Shown in pieces: positions 1 to 9,587 of a stretch of 38,691 nt of DNA. Both the position numbers and the translations under genes were made by a program. The stretch lies in contig NC_049979.1 of the NCBI RefSeq assembly GCF_000003815.2, positions 29,937,414-29,976,104 of the forward strand, written 5' to 3'. The stretch is from Branchiostoma floridae. Its lineage: Eukaryota; Chordata; Leptocardii; Amphioxiformes; Branchiostomatidae. The notes beneath the pieces were generated by a model that saw only the letters and a list, made by a program, of their open reading frames with translations, ran no database searches and had not been told where the DNA came from. Position 1 is the first letter of the stretch. The number at the start of each line of letters is the position of its first letter.

Positions 1-2646
1 CCAATTCTTTCTCATCTAGAGAGGAAAAATATAACTAAATCAAACATAGATATGCTAAAACAAGGAGACAGGGACATTTTTGATCAGCATGAAATTCTAG
101 CAGAAGCTGTAAACTTCTATAAGGACCTATATAGTCAGGATGATATTAATCCAGATAATGTAGATAAATACCTGTCAGATATATCATTAGATTGTACACT
201 AAATGATGATGAGAGAAATGAATTAGATAAACAAATAACCTTAGAAGAATGTGAACAAGCTCTAAATGGAATGAAAAATAATAAAGCCCCAGGGCCCAAT
301 GGACTTCCTTCTGAATTCTTTGAACATTTTTGGAGTAGCTTAGGGCCCCTAGTACACAAATCATTTTTAGAGGGTTATCAAAACAAAAGAATGACTTACT
401 CACAAAGAACAGCACTCCTAAAATTGTTACATAAGAAAAATGAATTGTACCTTTTAAAGAATTGGAGACCTATAAGCCTACTTAAATGTGACTACAAAAT
501 TATAGCCTTTACCTTAGCGAATAGAGTTAAAAAGATACTTCCAAAACTTATAAACCAAAGTCAAACGGCATATATTAAAGGGCGTTTCATTGGACAAAAT
601 ATCAGATTAATAAATGACATCATTTTCTATTCTAAGCACGAAAAAATGACTGGAGCTCTATTGTTCTTGGATTTTGAGAAAGCCTTTGACTCTGTAAATA
701 GAGATTTCATGTACAAAACTCTACACAAATTTAACTTTGGTCCTACATTTATAGAATGGATAAAAATACTATACACAGATACATGCTGTAATATATTAAA
801 TAACGGCTGGATATCAGAGCCTATAGAATTAAGCCGAGGTATAAGGCAGGGTTGCCCATTATCTTGTCTGCTGTTCATACTAGTGACAGAAATTATGGCC
901 ACCAAGATTAGAACCACTAAAGATATAAAGGGAATCTTAGTTCCACATAATGAGGGTAGTGAGGAAATTAAAATAAGCCAGGTAGCTGATGACACAACAT
1001 TAATCTTAGGAGATGAAAATTCAATAATAAGTGCAGTAGAGGTTATAACAGAATTTAGTAAGGTAGCAGGAACTAAACTTAATAAATCTAAAACCCAGGC
1101 TATGTGGATAGGTGTGTGGGAGAAAAAAGATAAAAGAGTCTTAGACTTAGATTGGACAAAAGAACCCATTAAAGCACTTGGTGTTTACTTTGGCCATAAC
1201 CCAAGTGTATGTGAACTCCTAAATTGGGAAAAGAAAATAGAGAAGCTAAAGAATACACTTAACTTGTGGAAAAGTAGAAAACTAACCCTATATGGTAAAG
1301 TAGTTGTCATTAAGCAACTTGCATTGGCCCAACTAAATTACAACTTCATGAATATAGATACCCCAGAATGGGCAATAAGACAGATAGAGAGGACATTATG
1401 GAACTATCTTTGGGATAATAAACAGGATAAAATCTCTAGAAGCTGTATAATTGGAGACTACTGTGAAGGTGGAATAAAAATGGTTAATGTTAGATGTCAG
1501 ATTCAGGGTCTATTGGCTTCATGGGAGAGGAGACTTTGTAGTGGACCTATGGCCCAGTGGAAATTGATTCCCAGCTTTTACCTTAAATATTATGGTGATG
1601 ATAATTTGATTGTTAGAATGAATTTCCTATCTAAAGATCATTGTCCAGAAATCCCAACTTTACCCAACTTCTATAAAACTGTTGTCCTTGCTTGGCATAA
1701 AGCAGGAGGGGGGTTAACTAAACAACCTCAGACATTAGAGGAAATACTGAATGAAGTAATTTGGGGTAATCATAATATCACTTTAAAGAGAAAAACTTTA
1801 TTTTATGAAAACTGGATAAATGGAGGCCTGATTCAGATTAAAGATATCTTTCCTGGTGGTATTTTTATATTAGCAAGGACACTATTGGAAAAATTAAGCG
1901 ATACCAAAAACATTTTGGCTGAGCACAATAACCTTCTTAATGCGATACCAAAAGAATGGAAAACAAAATTAGCTCAGTACTCTAACCAACAAAATAAACT
2001 AGAATCTCAACCAACACAAATTGGATTGCTTCAAGATAAATTTATACCAGTAGAGAAGGCTACATCTAAAACTGTATACAACCATTTAAATAAGCAGATA
2101 TTTACAGAGAGAAAGAGTATTGATAACTTAGGGGAACTGCTACATGTTATTGTATTGAATAAACAGCTAATATGGAAAGGGCTAACTGTAGACATTAAAG
2201 AGAACAAGCTTAGAGAATTCAACTTTAAACTGTTACATCAAATACTGCCTTGCAAATATAAATTAAATAAATGGAAAATAAAAGATCAGACAGGTAAAGT
2301 ATACAGTCCAACTTGTGGGATATGTAATGTAGAGGAAAACTATGTACACATGTTTGTGGAATGTAAACGACTGAAACATTTCTGGCAGAAGATAGAATAC
2401 TTTTTATTTCACAAGGGGGTTAGAGTTAAGATTACCAAATCAACTATTTTTCTAGGTTATGAATATAGGTCAAAGGTGAGCCTTTTTGTAAACAAAGTTG
2501 TGACTTTAGCAAAATTTGCTATTTTCAAATCATGGATACAATATAAAGATAACGAAGTGAAATTACTGAAAGATGACCTTTTTAATATGTTTCTCGGGGA
2601 TGTTTGGAATGACACACATATTTGGCATTGTATAGATTCAAGGTAA
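1..2646 (+). CDS. LINE ORF2 (L1/Tx1-type), reverse transcriptase and C-terminal part, 5' partial
   Basis: This is the replication protein of a non-LTR retrotransposon, which nicks target DNA and copies its RNA into it. The frame is open from base 1 (17 sense codons precede the first ATG at 52), so the true start and the expected N-terminal endonuclease lie left of the window. Counting from M at 52: KAPGPNGLPSEFF at about 78-90, NWRPISLL at 137-144, catalytic FLDFEKAFDSV at 205-215, GIRQGCPLS at 263-271 and VADDT at 311-315 (the usual FADD box with V for F; both Asp present). A zinc-knuckle-like motif C755-x2-C758-x7-H766-x4-C771 closes the C-terminus, as in L1/Tx1 proteins. The stop TAA is at 2644-2646. 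There is no frameshift or internal stop over 2.6 kb, so the copy is probably young. Assignment to Tx1 rather than another L1 branch is from motif style only. Confidence 0.93.
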   Translation, partial: PILSHLERKNITKSNIDMLKQGDRDIFDQHEILAEAVNFYKDLYSQDDINPDNVDKYLSDISLDCTLNDDERNELDKQITLEECEQALNGMKNNKAPGPNGLPSEFFEHFWSSLGPLVHKSFLEGYQNKRMTYSQRTALLKLLHKKNELYLLKNWRPISLLKCDYKIIAFTLANRVKKILPKLINQSQTAYIKGRFIGQNIRLINDIIFYSKHEKMTGALLFLDFEKAFDSVNRDFMYKTLHKFNFGPTFIEWIKILYTDTCCNILNNGWISEPIELSRGIRQGCPLSCLLFILVTEIMATKIRTTKDIKGILVPHNEGSEEIKISQVADDTTLILGDENSIISAVEVITEFSKVAGTKLNKSKTQAMWIGVWEKKDKRVLDLDWTKEPIKALGVYFGHNPSVCELLNWEKKIEKLKNTLNLWKSRKLTLYGKVVVIKQLALAQLNYNFMNIDTPEWAIRQIERTLWNYLWDNKQDKISRSCIIGDYCEGGIKMVNVRCQIQGLLASWERRLCSGPMAQWKLIPSFYLKYYGDDNLIVRMNFLSKDHCPEIPTLPNFYKTVVLAWHKAGGGLTKQPQTLEEILNEVIWGNHNITLKRKTLFYENWINGGLIQIKDIFPGGIFILARTLLEKLSDTKNILAEHNNLLNAIPKEWKTKLAQYSNQQNKLESQPTQIGLLQDKFIPVEKATSKTVYNHLNKQIFTERKSIDNLGELLHVIVLNKQLIWKGLTVDIKENKLREFNFKLLHQILPCKYKLNKWKIKDQTGKVYSPTCGICNVEENYVHMFVECKRLKHFWQKIEYFLFHKGVRVKITKSTIFLGYEYRSKVSLFVNKVVTLAKFAIFKSWIQYKDNEVKLLKDDLFNMFLGDVWNDTHIWHCIDSR

Positions 2647-3041
2647 GAATATTCTTGACTGTTGAAGATGCTTAGTGAGTTTTGTTGCTCTCCACCTGTC
2701 AGTGTCCATTATGTGATGCTTTAAACTAGTAAATATAAATTTTTCTGTTTATGGAATTAGATGTTATTTTGATGTTTATGTTGTACAGTGCCACTGATCA
2801 CTGTTTAGCTAAGGTTGCTTTAGCCTGTTTGTTGTTTTTTTTTGTTTGTTTCTTCTCATTTCTGGATGAGTGATGGCTGCAGTCTTCTTGTTTGCTCTAT
2901 TGTTTTATAAGGGTGATCATGTCTTGTTGTATAACCTGTAGCTTTTGTAATTTCTAAGGTTTGTGTGTTGCAAATTGTATGCTTGATGTAAGAATGTCTT
3001 TATTTATTTATCTATTTGTTTCTGTAATACTGATGTGATGT

Positions 3042-3672
3042 TCATGTATGTGCAAGAGCTTTTTGATGTTTTTATGTGGTGTTTAATGTTATTATGTTCT
3101 AGGTTTTTATGTTTCAGTCTAATATTGTATATGTAAACATTGCACGTTCTGATGTTTTTGTGAGATTTATAATGCTAAGATTGTGGTATCTCTATGTATA
3201 TTTGATGTGTCTTTATTTGTGATTTCTTGTCTGGTATTTTAAAATCTTTTCATTTTGTTGCAATTATGGGAATGTTTGAGTAATATTTATGTAAATTTCT
3301 GATATGTGTAAAATTGAAACCCGGAAAACCCTGCACAGAAATCCACGGATGATCATGTATGTGAATGAGCTTTTTGATGTTTGTATGTTGTATTTAATGC
3401 TTTTATGTTTAGGTTGGTATGTGTAAGTTTAATATTGTATATGTAAACATTTTCATTGCAAGTTCTGATGTTTTTGTGAGTTTGTTAGTGCTTAGATTGT
3501 GGTATCTTTATGTATATGTGATGTGTTTATACTTGTGATTTCTTGTCTTGTATTTTTATATTTGTCTTTTTGTTGCAAATGGGAATGTTTGAGTAATATT
3601 TCTGTAAATTTGTGATAATGTGTAAAATTGAAACTAGGGAAGGAAAACCCTGCACAGAAACCCAGGGATGAC
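3042..3672 (+). repeat. Tandem duplication of about 315 bp inside the LINE 3' UTR
   Basis: Two diverged direct copies abut. Both start at TCATGTATGTG (3042 and 3353), share TTGTGGTATC (3181 and 3497) and GGGAATGTTTGAGTAATAT (3268 and 3581), and end at CCCTGCACAG (3329 and 3648). The offset drifts from 311 to 319 bp through small indels. Confidence 0.85.
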
Positions 3673-3800
3673 ACCCCTGCACAGAAGTCCTAAGGAAGAA
3701 ACCCTAGCACAAAAAATCCAGGGGGGATAAAACACCCCTGTAAAAAAAGTCCTAGGGAGCAAACCCTAGCCAAAAAAAGCCAGTGGGAATGGCCCCTGCA
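3640..3800 (+). repeat. C/A-rich minisatellite, unit about 28-32 bp, near the LINE 3' end
   Basis: About five imperfect units, each an ACCCCTG or ACCCTAGC start, a CACAGAA or A-rich middle and a CCTAGG / CCAGGG end (3646, 3673, 3701, 3732 and 3760, approximately). It lies about 180 bp before the polyA signal. Confidence 0.7.
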
Positions 3801-3973
3801 ACAATATGTAAATGTGAAATAGTATATAGTACTGCATATGTCTAGATGATGGAGTAGATAGTAAGACACTAGTGTGTAAAATATGGTAAGGGAATGCTCG
3901 TGTAAATATTCTATACTGATTGTGCTTAGTTTTAAGTGATTATCTTTGAATGTTTTGTAATTTATAACTTGTG

Positions 3974-3998
3974 AATAAAATATGACAAGAAAAAAAAA
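3974..3998 (+). promoter_or_regulatory. LINE polyadenylation signal and A-tail
   Basis: AATAAA at 3974-3979 is followed 11 bases later by nine A residues that end at the junction with satellite DNA. Spacing and position fit the processed 3' end of a retrotransposed transcript. Confidence 0.8.
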
Positions 3999-3999
3999 C

Positions 4000-4760
4000 A
4001 ATCTTAAAAACACGGCTATAACAAACTCATGGGTAAGGTGATAAAAAATTATCCAAACCTTACATTTAACATCTTACTGTGACGGCTTTTACAAACACGC
4101 AGGATCTGACCGAGGGAAAACAGAGGATTTTCTCCAAACCTTGCACCTTACATCTGACAGACATGGCTAATACAAACACACAGGTTCTGAAAAAAAGACC
4201 CGGAGAATTTACTCCAAACCTTCACTTTCTATCTTTCAGACACGGCTGTTACAAACACACAGGTTCCAAGAGAAAAACAGAGGATTTTTTTTAAACTTTA
4301 CACTTAACGACTTAAATTCACACTTTTTTACAAATACGCAGGTTCCTGGAGAAAAAAAAGGGAATATCTCCAAATTTTACATTTTACAGACACGGCTTTT
4401 ACAAACACACAGGTTCCCACAAGAAATGAGGATTTTATTCACACATTACCTCTTTAAATCTTACAGTCACGGCTATTGCAAACAGCAGGTTAAAAAATGG
4501 AGTCATCATCATCATCGGTCGACGTGATCGCACATGTTCGCACACGTGTTCGCACAAAAAACGGAGTAATTTATCCTAACCTTACACTTACCATCCTACA
4601 GACACGGCTATTACAAACACACAGGTTCCGAAAAAAAGAGGATTTTTTAAACATTACTTTTTATCAACCGTTCCAGACACACAGGCTGTGAGAGAAAAAA
4701 GCGGAGGATTTCCTCCAAACATTGCACTTAATGCTTACAGACACGGCTTTTACGCTGCCA
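4000..4760 (+). repeat. Satellite block 1a (period about 79 bp)
   Basis: About nine diverged monomers. Monomer anchors are CAGACACGGCT, ACACACAGGTTCCGAGA and ATTTTCTCCAAACC, joined by a variable A-run and a TTACACTTTACAT-like linker. A local oddity at 4497-4560 replaces part of a monomer with a CAT-rich and GTTCGCAC-repeating stretch. Confidence 0.9.
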
Positions 4761-5130
4761 TTTTTTTTGCTTACCCCATGGACAATTCTTACATGAGTTA
4801 TAGGCAAAATCTTCTTCTTAATAAGGCAAGAAAAATTGTAGAAATTCAACAAGAAATACAATGAAGACAAATTTTCTGTGAGGATAAAAAAAAAAATATT
4901 AAAAAATGTGAGGAATAAAACATGATAAAAAAGGAATCATTTTCGGAAATACAAGGACACAAATCTCAAATCGTCTCAAAAATTTGACAAGCAAAATTAT
5001 GGTTGCCCCATGGAGCAGCACAGTTATTTAAAGTTTTCTAAGGAACAGAATAATTATTTTCATGTAGGAAACATTTTCTGTGAGGAAGCAAAACAAGAAA
5101 AAGCATTTTTGGCAGTGTACAAGCTATGGT
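4760..5130. other. Non-satellite insert inside satellite block 1
   Basis: A-rich unclassified DNA that interrupts the monomers. It contains two rough direct copies about 200-230 bp apart: CCCATGGA recurs near 4776 and 5007, and ATTTTCTGTGAGGA near 4871 and 5072. No TTAA-element ends or coding motifs were recognised. Confidence 0.5.
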
Positions 5131-5332
5131 TCAGAGAAAAAAAAGAGAATTTTCTCCAAACACTTCGGTTATCATTTCAGAGACACGGCAATTACAAATA
5201 CACAGTCACGGACAAAAAAAAAGAATTTTATCCGAACCTTACAATTGACACTTTACAGACACGCTATTACAAACACATACGCTCGGAGAACAAAAAGAGT
5301 TGCACTTTACATCTTACAGACACGGCTATAAG
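5130..5332 (+). repeat. Satellite block 1b
   Basis: Two to three monomers, ending at GACACGGCTATAAG where the type A element at 5337 begins. Confidence 0.85.
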
Positions 5333-5336
5333 TTAT

Positions 5337-6296
5337 CCCTCAAACACCCCAGTGGGGTCCATTTGGACTCCAGGCGTACATTTTGAAGTGCCATTTGAAC
5401 ATTTTTGATCGGAATCCTTTCGTGACTTTGTCAGTCAATATGTCCTATACCTTCTCCTAAAAGTTTTCGCAAAGATTGATACAATAATGTGGAAATTATA
5501 AAGAAAGTTTGTGTTCAGTCCCTCTGGGGTCCAAACGGACCCCAGCAAAAATGTGCAGTTTTTAAAACAAACTTTGGAGGCTAACTCCTTAACCACTTAT
5601 AGTATGACTACCACACTTTTAGACAATAATAAGAATATAAACCTATATCCTCAGAAAAAAAATTCTGTGTCATCAACATGTAATTTGACGACATTATGTC
5701 GTAATTTGCCTAATAAGGGCGGCCATCTTGGATTTTGACCAATGACGTCGTGAAATTAGCATAAAATATAAATTTTAAGTCATGAAAATTACATTGAATT
5801 TCATAGAATTTTATTGTCAGAAAACAGGTGTAGTTTACCAAGAAAACCTTGTTGAAATTGTCAAATTTTGGCAAAAATATGCCTGTTAGAATATGGTTGC
5901 CATGGCAACCCCCAAAAATGANNNNNNNNNNNNNNNNNNNNNNNNNNNNNNNNNNNNNNNNNNNNNNNNNNNNNNNNNNNNNNNNNNNNNNNNNNNNNNN
6001 NNNNNNNNNNNNNNNNNNNNNATAAATGTTGCTGACGGCCTCAAAATTCCCCTATCTGGTCAGTATAGGTTTAGTGCACAATTTGGCCCTTCTGAACTTT
6101 TGCATAAATTATGATAATGACTTGGAATTAGTAACACCTTAAATCTCAAAATCTTTCTCTTACATTGACGAAACAATGTATAAACAATGATCGCCGATAA
6201 AAGATGGTACTGAGATTTTATGCACAAACCATTTTGGGGTCCGTTTGGACCCCACTCGGTCATTTTAGTCGCAAAAATAGATCGGGTGCTTAAGGG
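5337..6296 (+). mobile_element. TTAA element type A, copy A1 (piggyBac-like MITE)
   Basis: The left end CCCTCAAACACC follows TTAT (a decayed TTAA) at 5333-5336; the right end AAGCACCCG (read on the minus strand) precedes TTAA at 6297-6300. Three GGGGTC-N6-GACCCC-type palindromes sit at 5354-5371, 5526-5543 and 6236-6253. The interior carries GCCATCTTGG (5722-5731) 11 bp before a TGACGTCG. There is no transposase frame, so it is non-autonomous. A run of exactly 100 N (5922-6021) hides part of it. CCCT..TTAA ends are typical of the piggyBac superfamily; the family name is inference. Confidence 0.75.
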
Positions 6297-6300
6297 TTAA

Positions 6301-6590
6301 GATTGATAATCCAAAATGGCGGATATCTAAACTGCAGGAGAACAATTAGCTAGGGGCGATTCGCTGGTGGCCCTTTCAGGCTTACTCTGCATTTTGCTGT
6401 GTTAAGAAACTCTGTTTAGAAACTCTGTAGTAGTCAGTAATTAGCACAAAGCTACATTCTGGGTTGTTTTCGACAACAGGCAAGAATCCCTTGCAGGCTT
6501 TAGGCTTTCAATAGACTACAAAAACGAAGCTGATGTATTTTGTATTCAATTTAGAATAATAAAAAATAAAAAAAACAAGAACGGTGAATT
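6301..6590. other. Unclassified DNA between element A1 and the satellite
   Basis: Begins with ATCCAAAATGGCGGATATC, a segment that also follows copy A3 at 12290, so this is more of a larger composite element. The remainder (6330-6560) is unique here and ends in an A-rich AATAAAAAATAAAAAAAAC-like stretch that could be a retroposon tail. No gene seen. Confidence 0.45.
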
Positions 6591-7409
6591 TCATTTAACA
6601 TTACACTTTATCATACAGACACAGCTTTTACAAAAGCACAGGTTCCGAAAAAAACAAGGTATTTTCTCAAATTTTTTCTTCCTTACATCTTACAGACCCA
6701 GCTTTTACCAACACAAAGGTTACGAGAAAAAAAAGAGGGTTTTCTCCAGACCTTGCATTTTCTATCTTACAGACACGCATTTTACAAACAGACATGTTGC
6801 GAGAAAAAAAACAGAGTATTTTCTCCAAACACTCAACTTCACCTATTACAGACACGGCTATTACAAAACAGAGGTTCCGAGAGAACGAAAGACGGATTTT
6901 TTTCCAAACCTAAAACTTTACATCTTACAGCCACGGCTATTACAAACACACAGGTTCCAAGATAAAATAACAACAGATAGTTTCCTCCAAACCATGCACT
7001 TAAAATTTTATTGGCACGGTTATTACCTACACACGAGTTCCGAGAAAAATGAAACAGGATTTTCTCTATTTTCTCCGTTTTCTCCGCAAATAGACAGATT
7101 CTGAGATAGAACAGATCATTTTCTCTATACCTAACACTTTACTTTTAAAAGACACGGCTTTTACAAACAAACAGGTTGCAAGAAAAAAAAACAGAGGGTT
7201 TCTAGAAACCTTACTTTTTTTGTCTTACAGACATGGCTTTAACAAACACACAGGTTCCGAGAAAAAGAAAAAAAAATAGGATTTCCTCCGAACATTACAC
7301 TTTTTTCTGCAAACCTTACAATTTACATCTTACGGACTCAGCTATTACAAACACACAGGTTCAAAGACAAAAAAACAGAGGATTTTCATCAAACCTTGCA
7401 CTTTACGCC
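6590..7409 (+). repeat. Satellite block 2
   Basis: About ten monomers with the same anchors. The last monomer breaks at CTTTACGCC, where TTAA (7410-7413) and a type C element follow. Confidence 0.9.
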
Positions 7410-7413
7410 TTAA

Positions 7414-9287
7414 CCCTATTCAGACCGGGGGGGGGGCTTTTGAGGCCCGCGCTAACTTCGATGTCCTATAACGCGAGAGCGGCTTACGCTAGAGCCACCA
7501 AATTTGGTGAGTTTTCCTGCAATATTGTTGGCAACAATTCCACGAAGATTGACAAATTTTCCATTTTTTCTTGTTGCCATGGCAACCGTTTGTTGACAGG
7601 CAGTTTTGCCAAAAATCACTATTTTTGATTCTAAAAATGTATTTTTCACATTTATTTGCTATATTACTGCGATTTTATTACATAAAGAAAATCTTATATT
7701 ATTTAGCATATCTTTTATAATTATATATGCATAAATTATGCTAATTTGATGACGTCATCAGCCGAAAATCCAAGATGGCGGACCTAATGGCCAGATCAAG
7801 AATAACAAGCTAATTCTCCCTTAAAATTTGTAACTACCTGGTATTTTTTCATCAAAAACCATCTAAATGAATGAATTTAGTCTATACTCATTGCCCTTTG
7901 TGATTATTTGTTGCAAAACAAGTATTTCAAAAAATTCACGGTGGTGGATATAATATGGCGGAGCCCAACTCGTATCTTAGATGTGCATGACGTCATTCTA
8001 TGACGTCGTATTGACGTCATTGATGTTGCTATTGACAACGCAAGGCGTAACAAATATTATTATTATGTTATCTGCACTTGTTGTTACATTTTTGAAGCAT
8101 AACTTGAAATTTTCTGAGAATACCCTTTTTTCATGGGTTTGGCCAATATAATCAAATTGATGACGTCATAATTACGTTATCTTACGTCAACGTAACGTCA
8201 AACGTCACATACCTGTCAGATATTACGTCGACATTATGTCCTAAAAAATTGNNNNNNNNNNNNNNNNNNNNNNNNNNNNNNNNNNNNNNNNNNNNNNNNN
8301 NNNNNNNNNNNNNNNNNNNNNNNNNNNNNNNNNNNNNNNNNNNNNNNNNNNNNNNNNNNNNNNNNNNNNNNNNNNNNNNNNNNNNNNNNNNNNNNNNNNN
8401 NNNNNNNNNNNNNNNNNNNNNNNNNNNNNNNNNNNNNNNNNNNNNNNNNNNNNNNNNNNNNNNNNNNNNNNNNNNNNNNNNNNNNNNNNNNNNNNNNNNN
8501 NNNNNNNNNNNNNNNNNNNNNNNNNNNTTGACCCCCCCCCCCCTTCAAATTTCAAAACGGCTTCGGTTACGATCACCAATTTGGAGGGAATGATGTACTA
8601 GTAAAGTTTTATATTTCCTGTATTTTTGGTATCGTTATGACGTAATATGACGTAATTATGACGTCATAATGTCATATTTTGGGCTAAAATCGTCAAAATA
8701 TGAAATTTCCACTATACATATATGTATTGAACGAAATGATGACTATAAAGCTTATCTTATTAGTGTCTAAGTCAGGACTTTTGTTGCCAATGACGACGAC
8801 ACTGACGTCTCTATGACGTCAGAAGATGACGAAATGTGTCCGCCATCTTGGATCGACGAGCTTGAATTTTCTAAAATACGACTTTTTCCACATATAAACC
8901 CAAAACCCAATAGAAATGGACTTAAAATGAACAAGTGATTGTGTTTTGTAAGAAAATAAAAGATTTTGACGGTATTTTAGCAAAAATTACATGTATTTAT
9001 CGTTGAAAATGACATTTACCGCCATCTTGGATTTTGACCCATGACGTCATCAAATTAGCATAAATTATGAGTATTTGATTTGAAATGTGACTTAAAATTA
9101 CACAGGATGTTAATGATATTAATAAACAAATTTGATCTAGCAATAAAACCATGAAATAAAACCAATAAAACCATACAATGATCGCCGATAAGAAATTGTA
9201 CTGAGATTTTATGAACAGAACATTTTGGGGTCCGTTTGGACCCCACTCGGTCATTTTAGTCGCAAAAAAAGGTCGGGTGCTTGAGGG
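7414..9287. mobile_element. Composite TTAA element: type C left end, type A right end
   Basis: The left end CCCTATTCAGACCGGGG with a G-run follows TTAA at 7410-7413. The right end is type A: palindrome at 9227-9244, then GGTGCTTGAGGG and TTAA at 9288-9291. Satellite abuts both sides, but the two TTAA sites fall about 8 bp apart in monomer register, so this is not one simple insertion. It contains seven exact TGACGTCA sites (near 7750, 7986, 8012, 8159, 8658, 8813 and 9042) and several GCCATCTTGG motifs in both orientations. Ns at 8252-8527. No coding capacity; the ORF at 7233-7628 simply reads out of satellite into the element. Confidence 0.7.
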
Positions 9288-9291
9288 TTAA

Positions 9292-9583
9292 TCTTACAGT
9301 CACGGCAATTACAGACACAGAGGTTCTGGAAAAAAGAGGATTTTCTTCAAACCTTACCCTTTACATTTTACTGCCACGGTAATTACAAAAACACAGGTTC
9401 TTAAAATAGAAGGATTTTATTCAATCATTAATATTTTAATATTACAGTCACGGCAATTGCTGACACACAGGTTCCGTAAAAAAAACAGATGATCTTCTCC
9501 AAACCTTATAATTATGCTTTACATATTACTGACACGGCAATTACATACACACAGGTTCCGGGAGAAAAAAGCGAGTACATTCT
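9292..9583 (+). repeat. Satellite block 3
   Basis: About four monomers between two TTAA elements. Starts TCTTACAGTCACGGC directly after TTAA and ends at GAGTACATTC directly before TTAA (9584-9587). Confidence 0.88.
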
Positions 9584-9587
9584 TTAA

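Larger units (their letters stand above)
2647..3989 (+). other. LINE 3' UTR
   Basis: T/G-rich non-coding DNA between the ORF2 stop and the A-tail. It contains many TTTGATG / TTTATGT words, a tandem duplication of about 315 bp and then a C/A-rich minisatellite. No open frame of note on the plus strand. The minus-strand ORFs at 3492-3674 and 3690-4013 only reflect the skewed composition. Confidence 0.8.
1..3999 (+). mobile_element. Non-LTR retrotransposon (L1/Tx1-like), 3' portion
   Basis: The element comprises ORF2, a 3' UTR of about 1.35 kb, AATAAA at 3974 and a run of nine A at 3990-3998. The next bases resume the satellite in the middle of a monomer (CTTAAAAACACGGCTATAAC is a variant of the monomer core), so the 3' junction is clear. 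The 5' end and any target-site duplication lie outside the window. The insertion is in the sense orientation relative to the satellite as written here. Confidence 0.9.

Noticed and set aside
135-2222. Minus-strand frames of 63-180 codons opposite the LINE
   Set aside because: Shadows of the intact reverse transcriptase frame, with no domain of their own.
4497-4560. CAT-repeat and GTTCGCAC repeat as a regulatory cluster
   Set aside because: A short local irregularity inside one satellite monomer, too small to support a function.
8249-8593. Long frames crossing N-runs here and at 11936-12297, 28759-29385 and 37397-37864
   Set aside because: They consist mostly of unread bases and carry no information.
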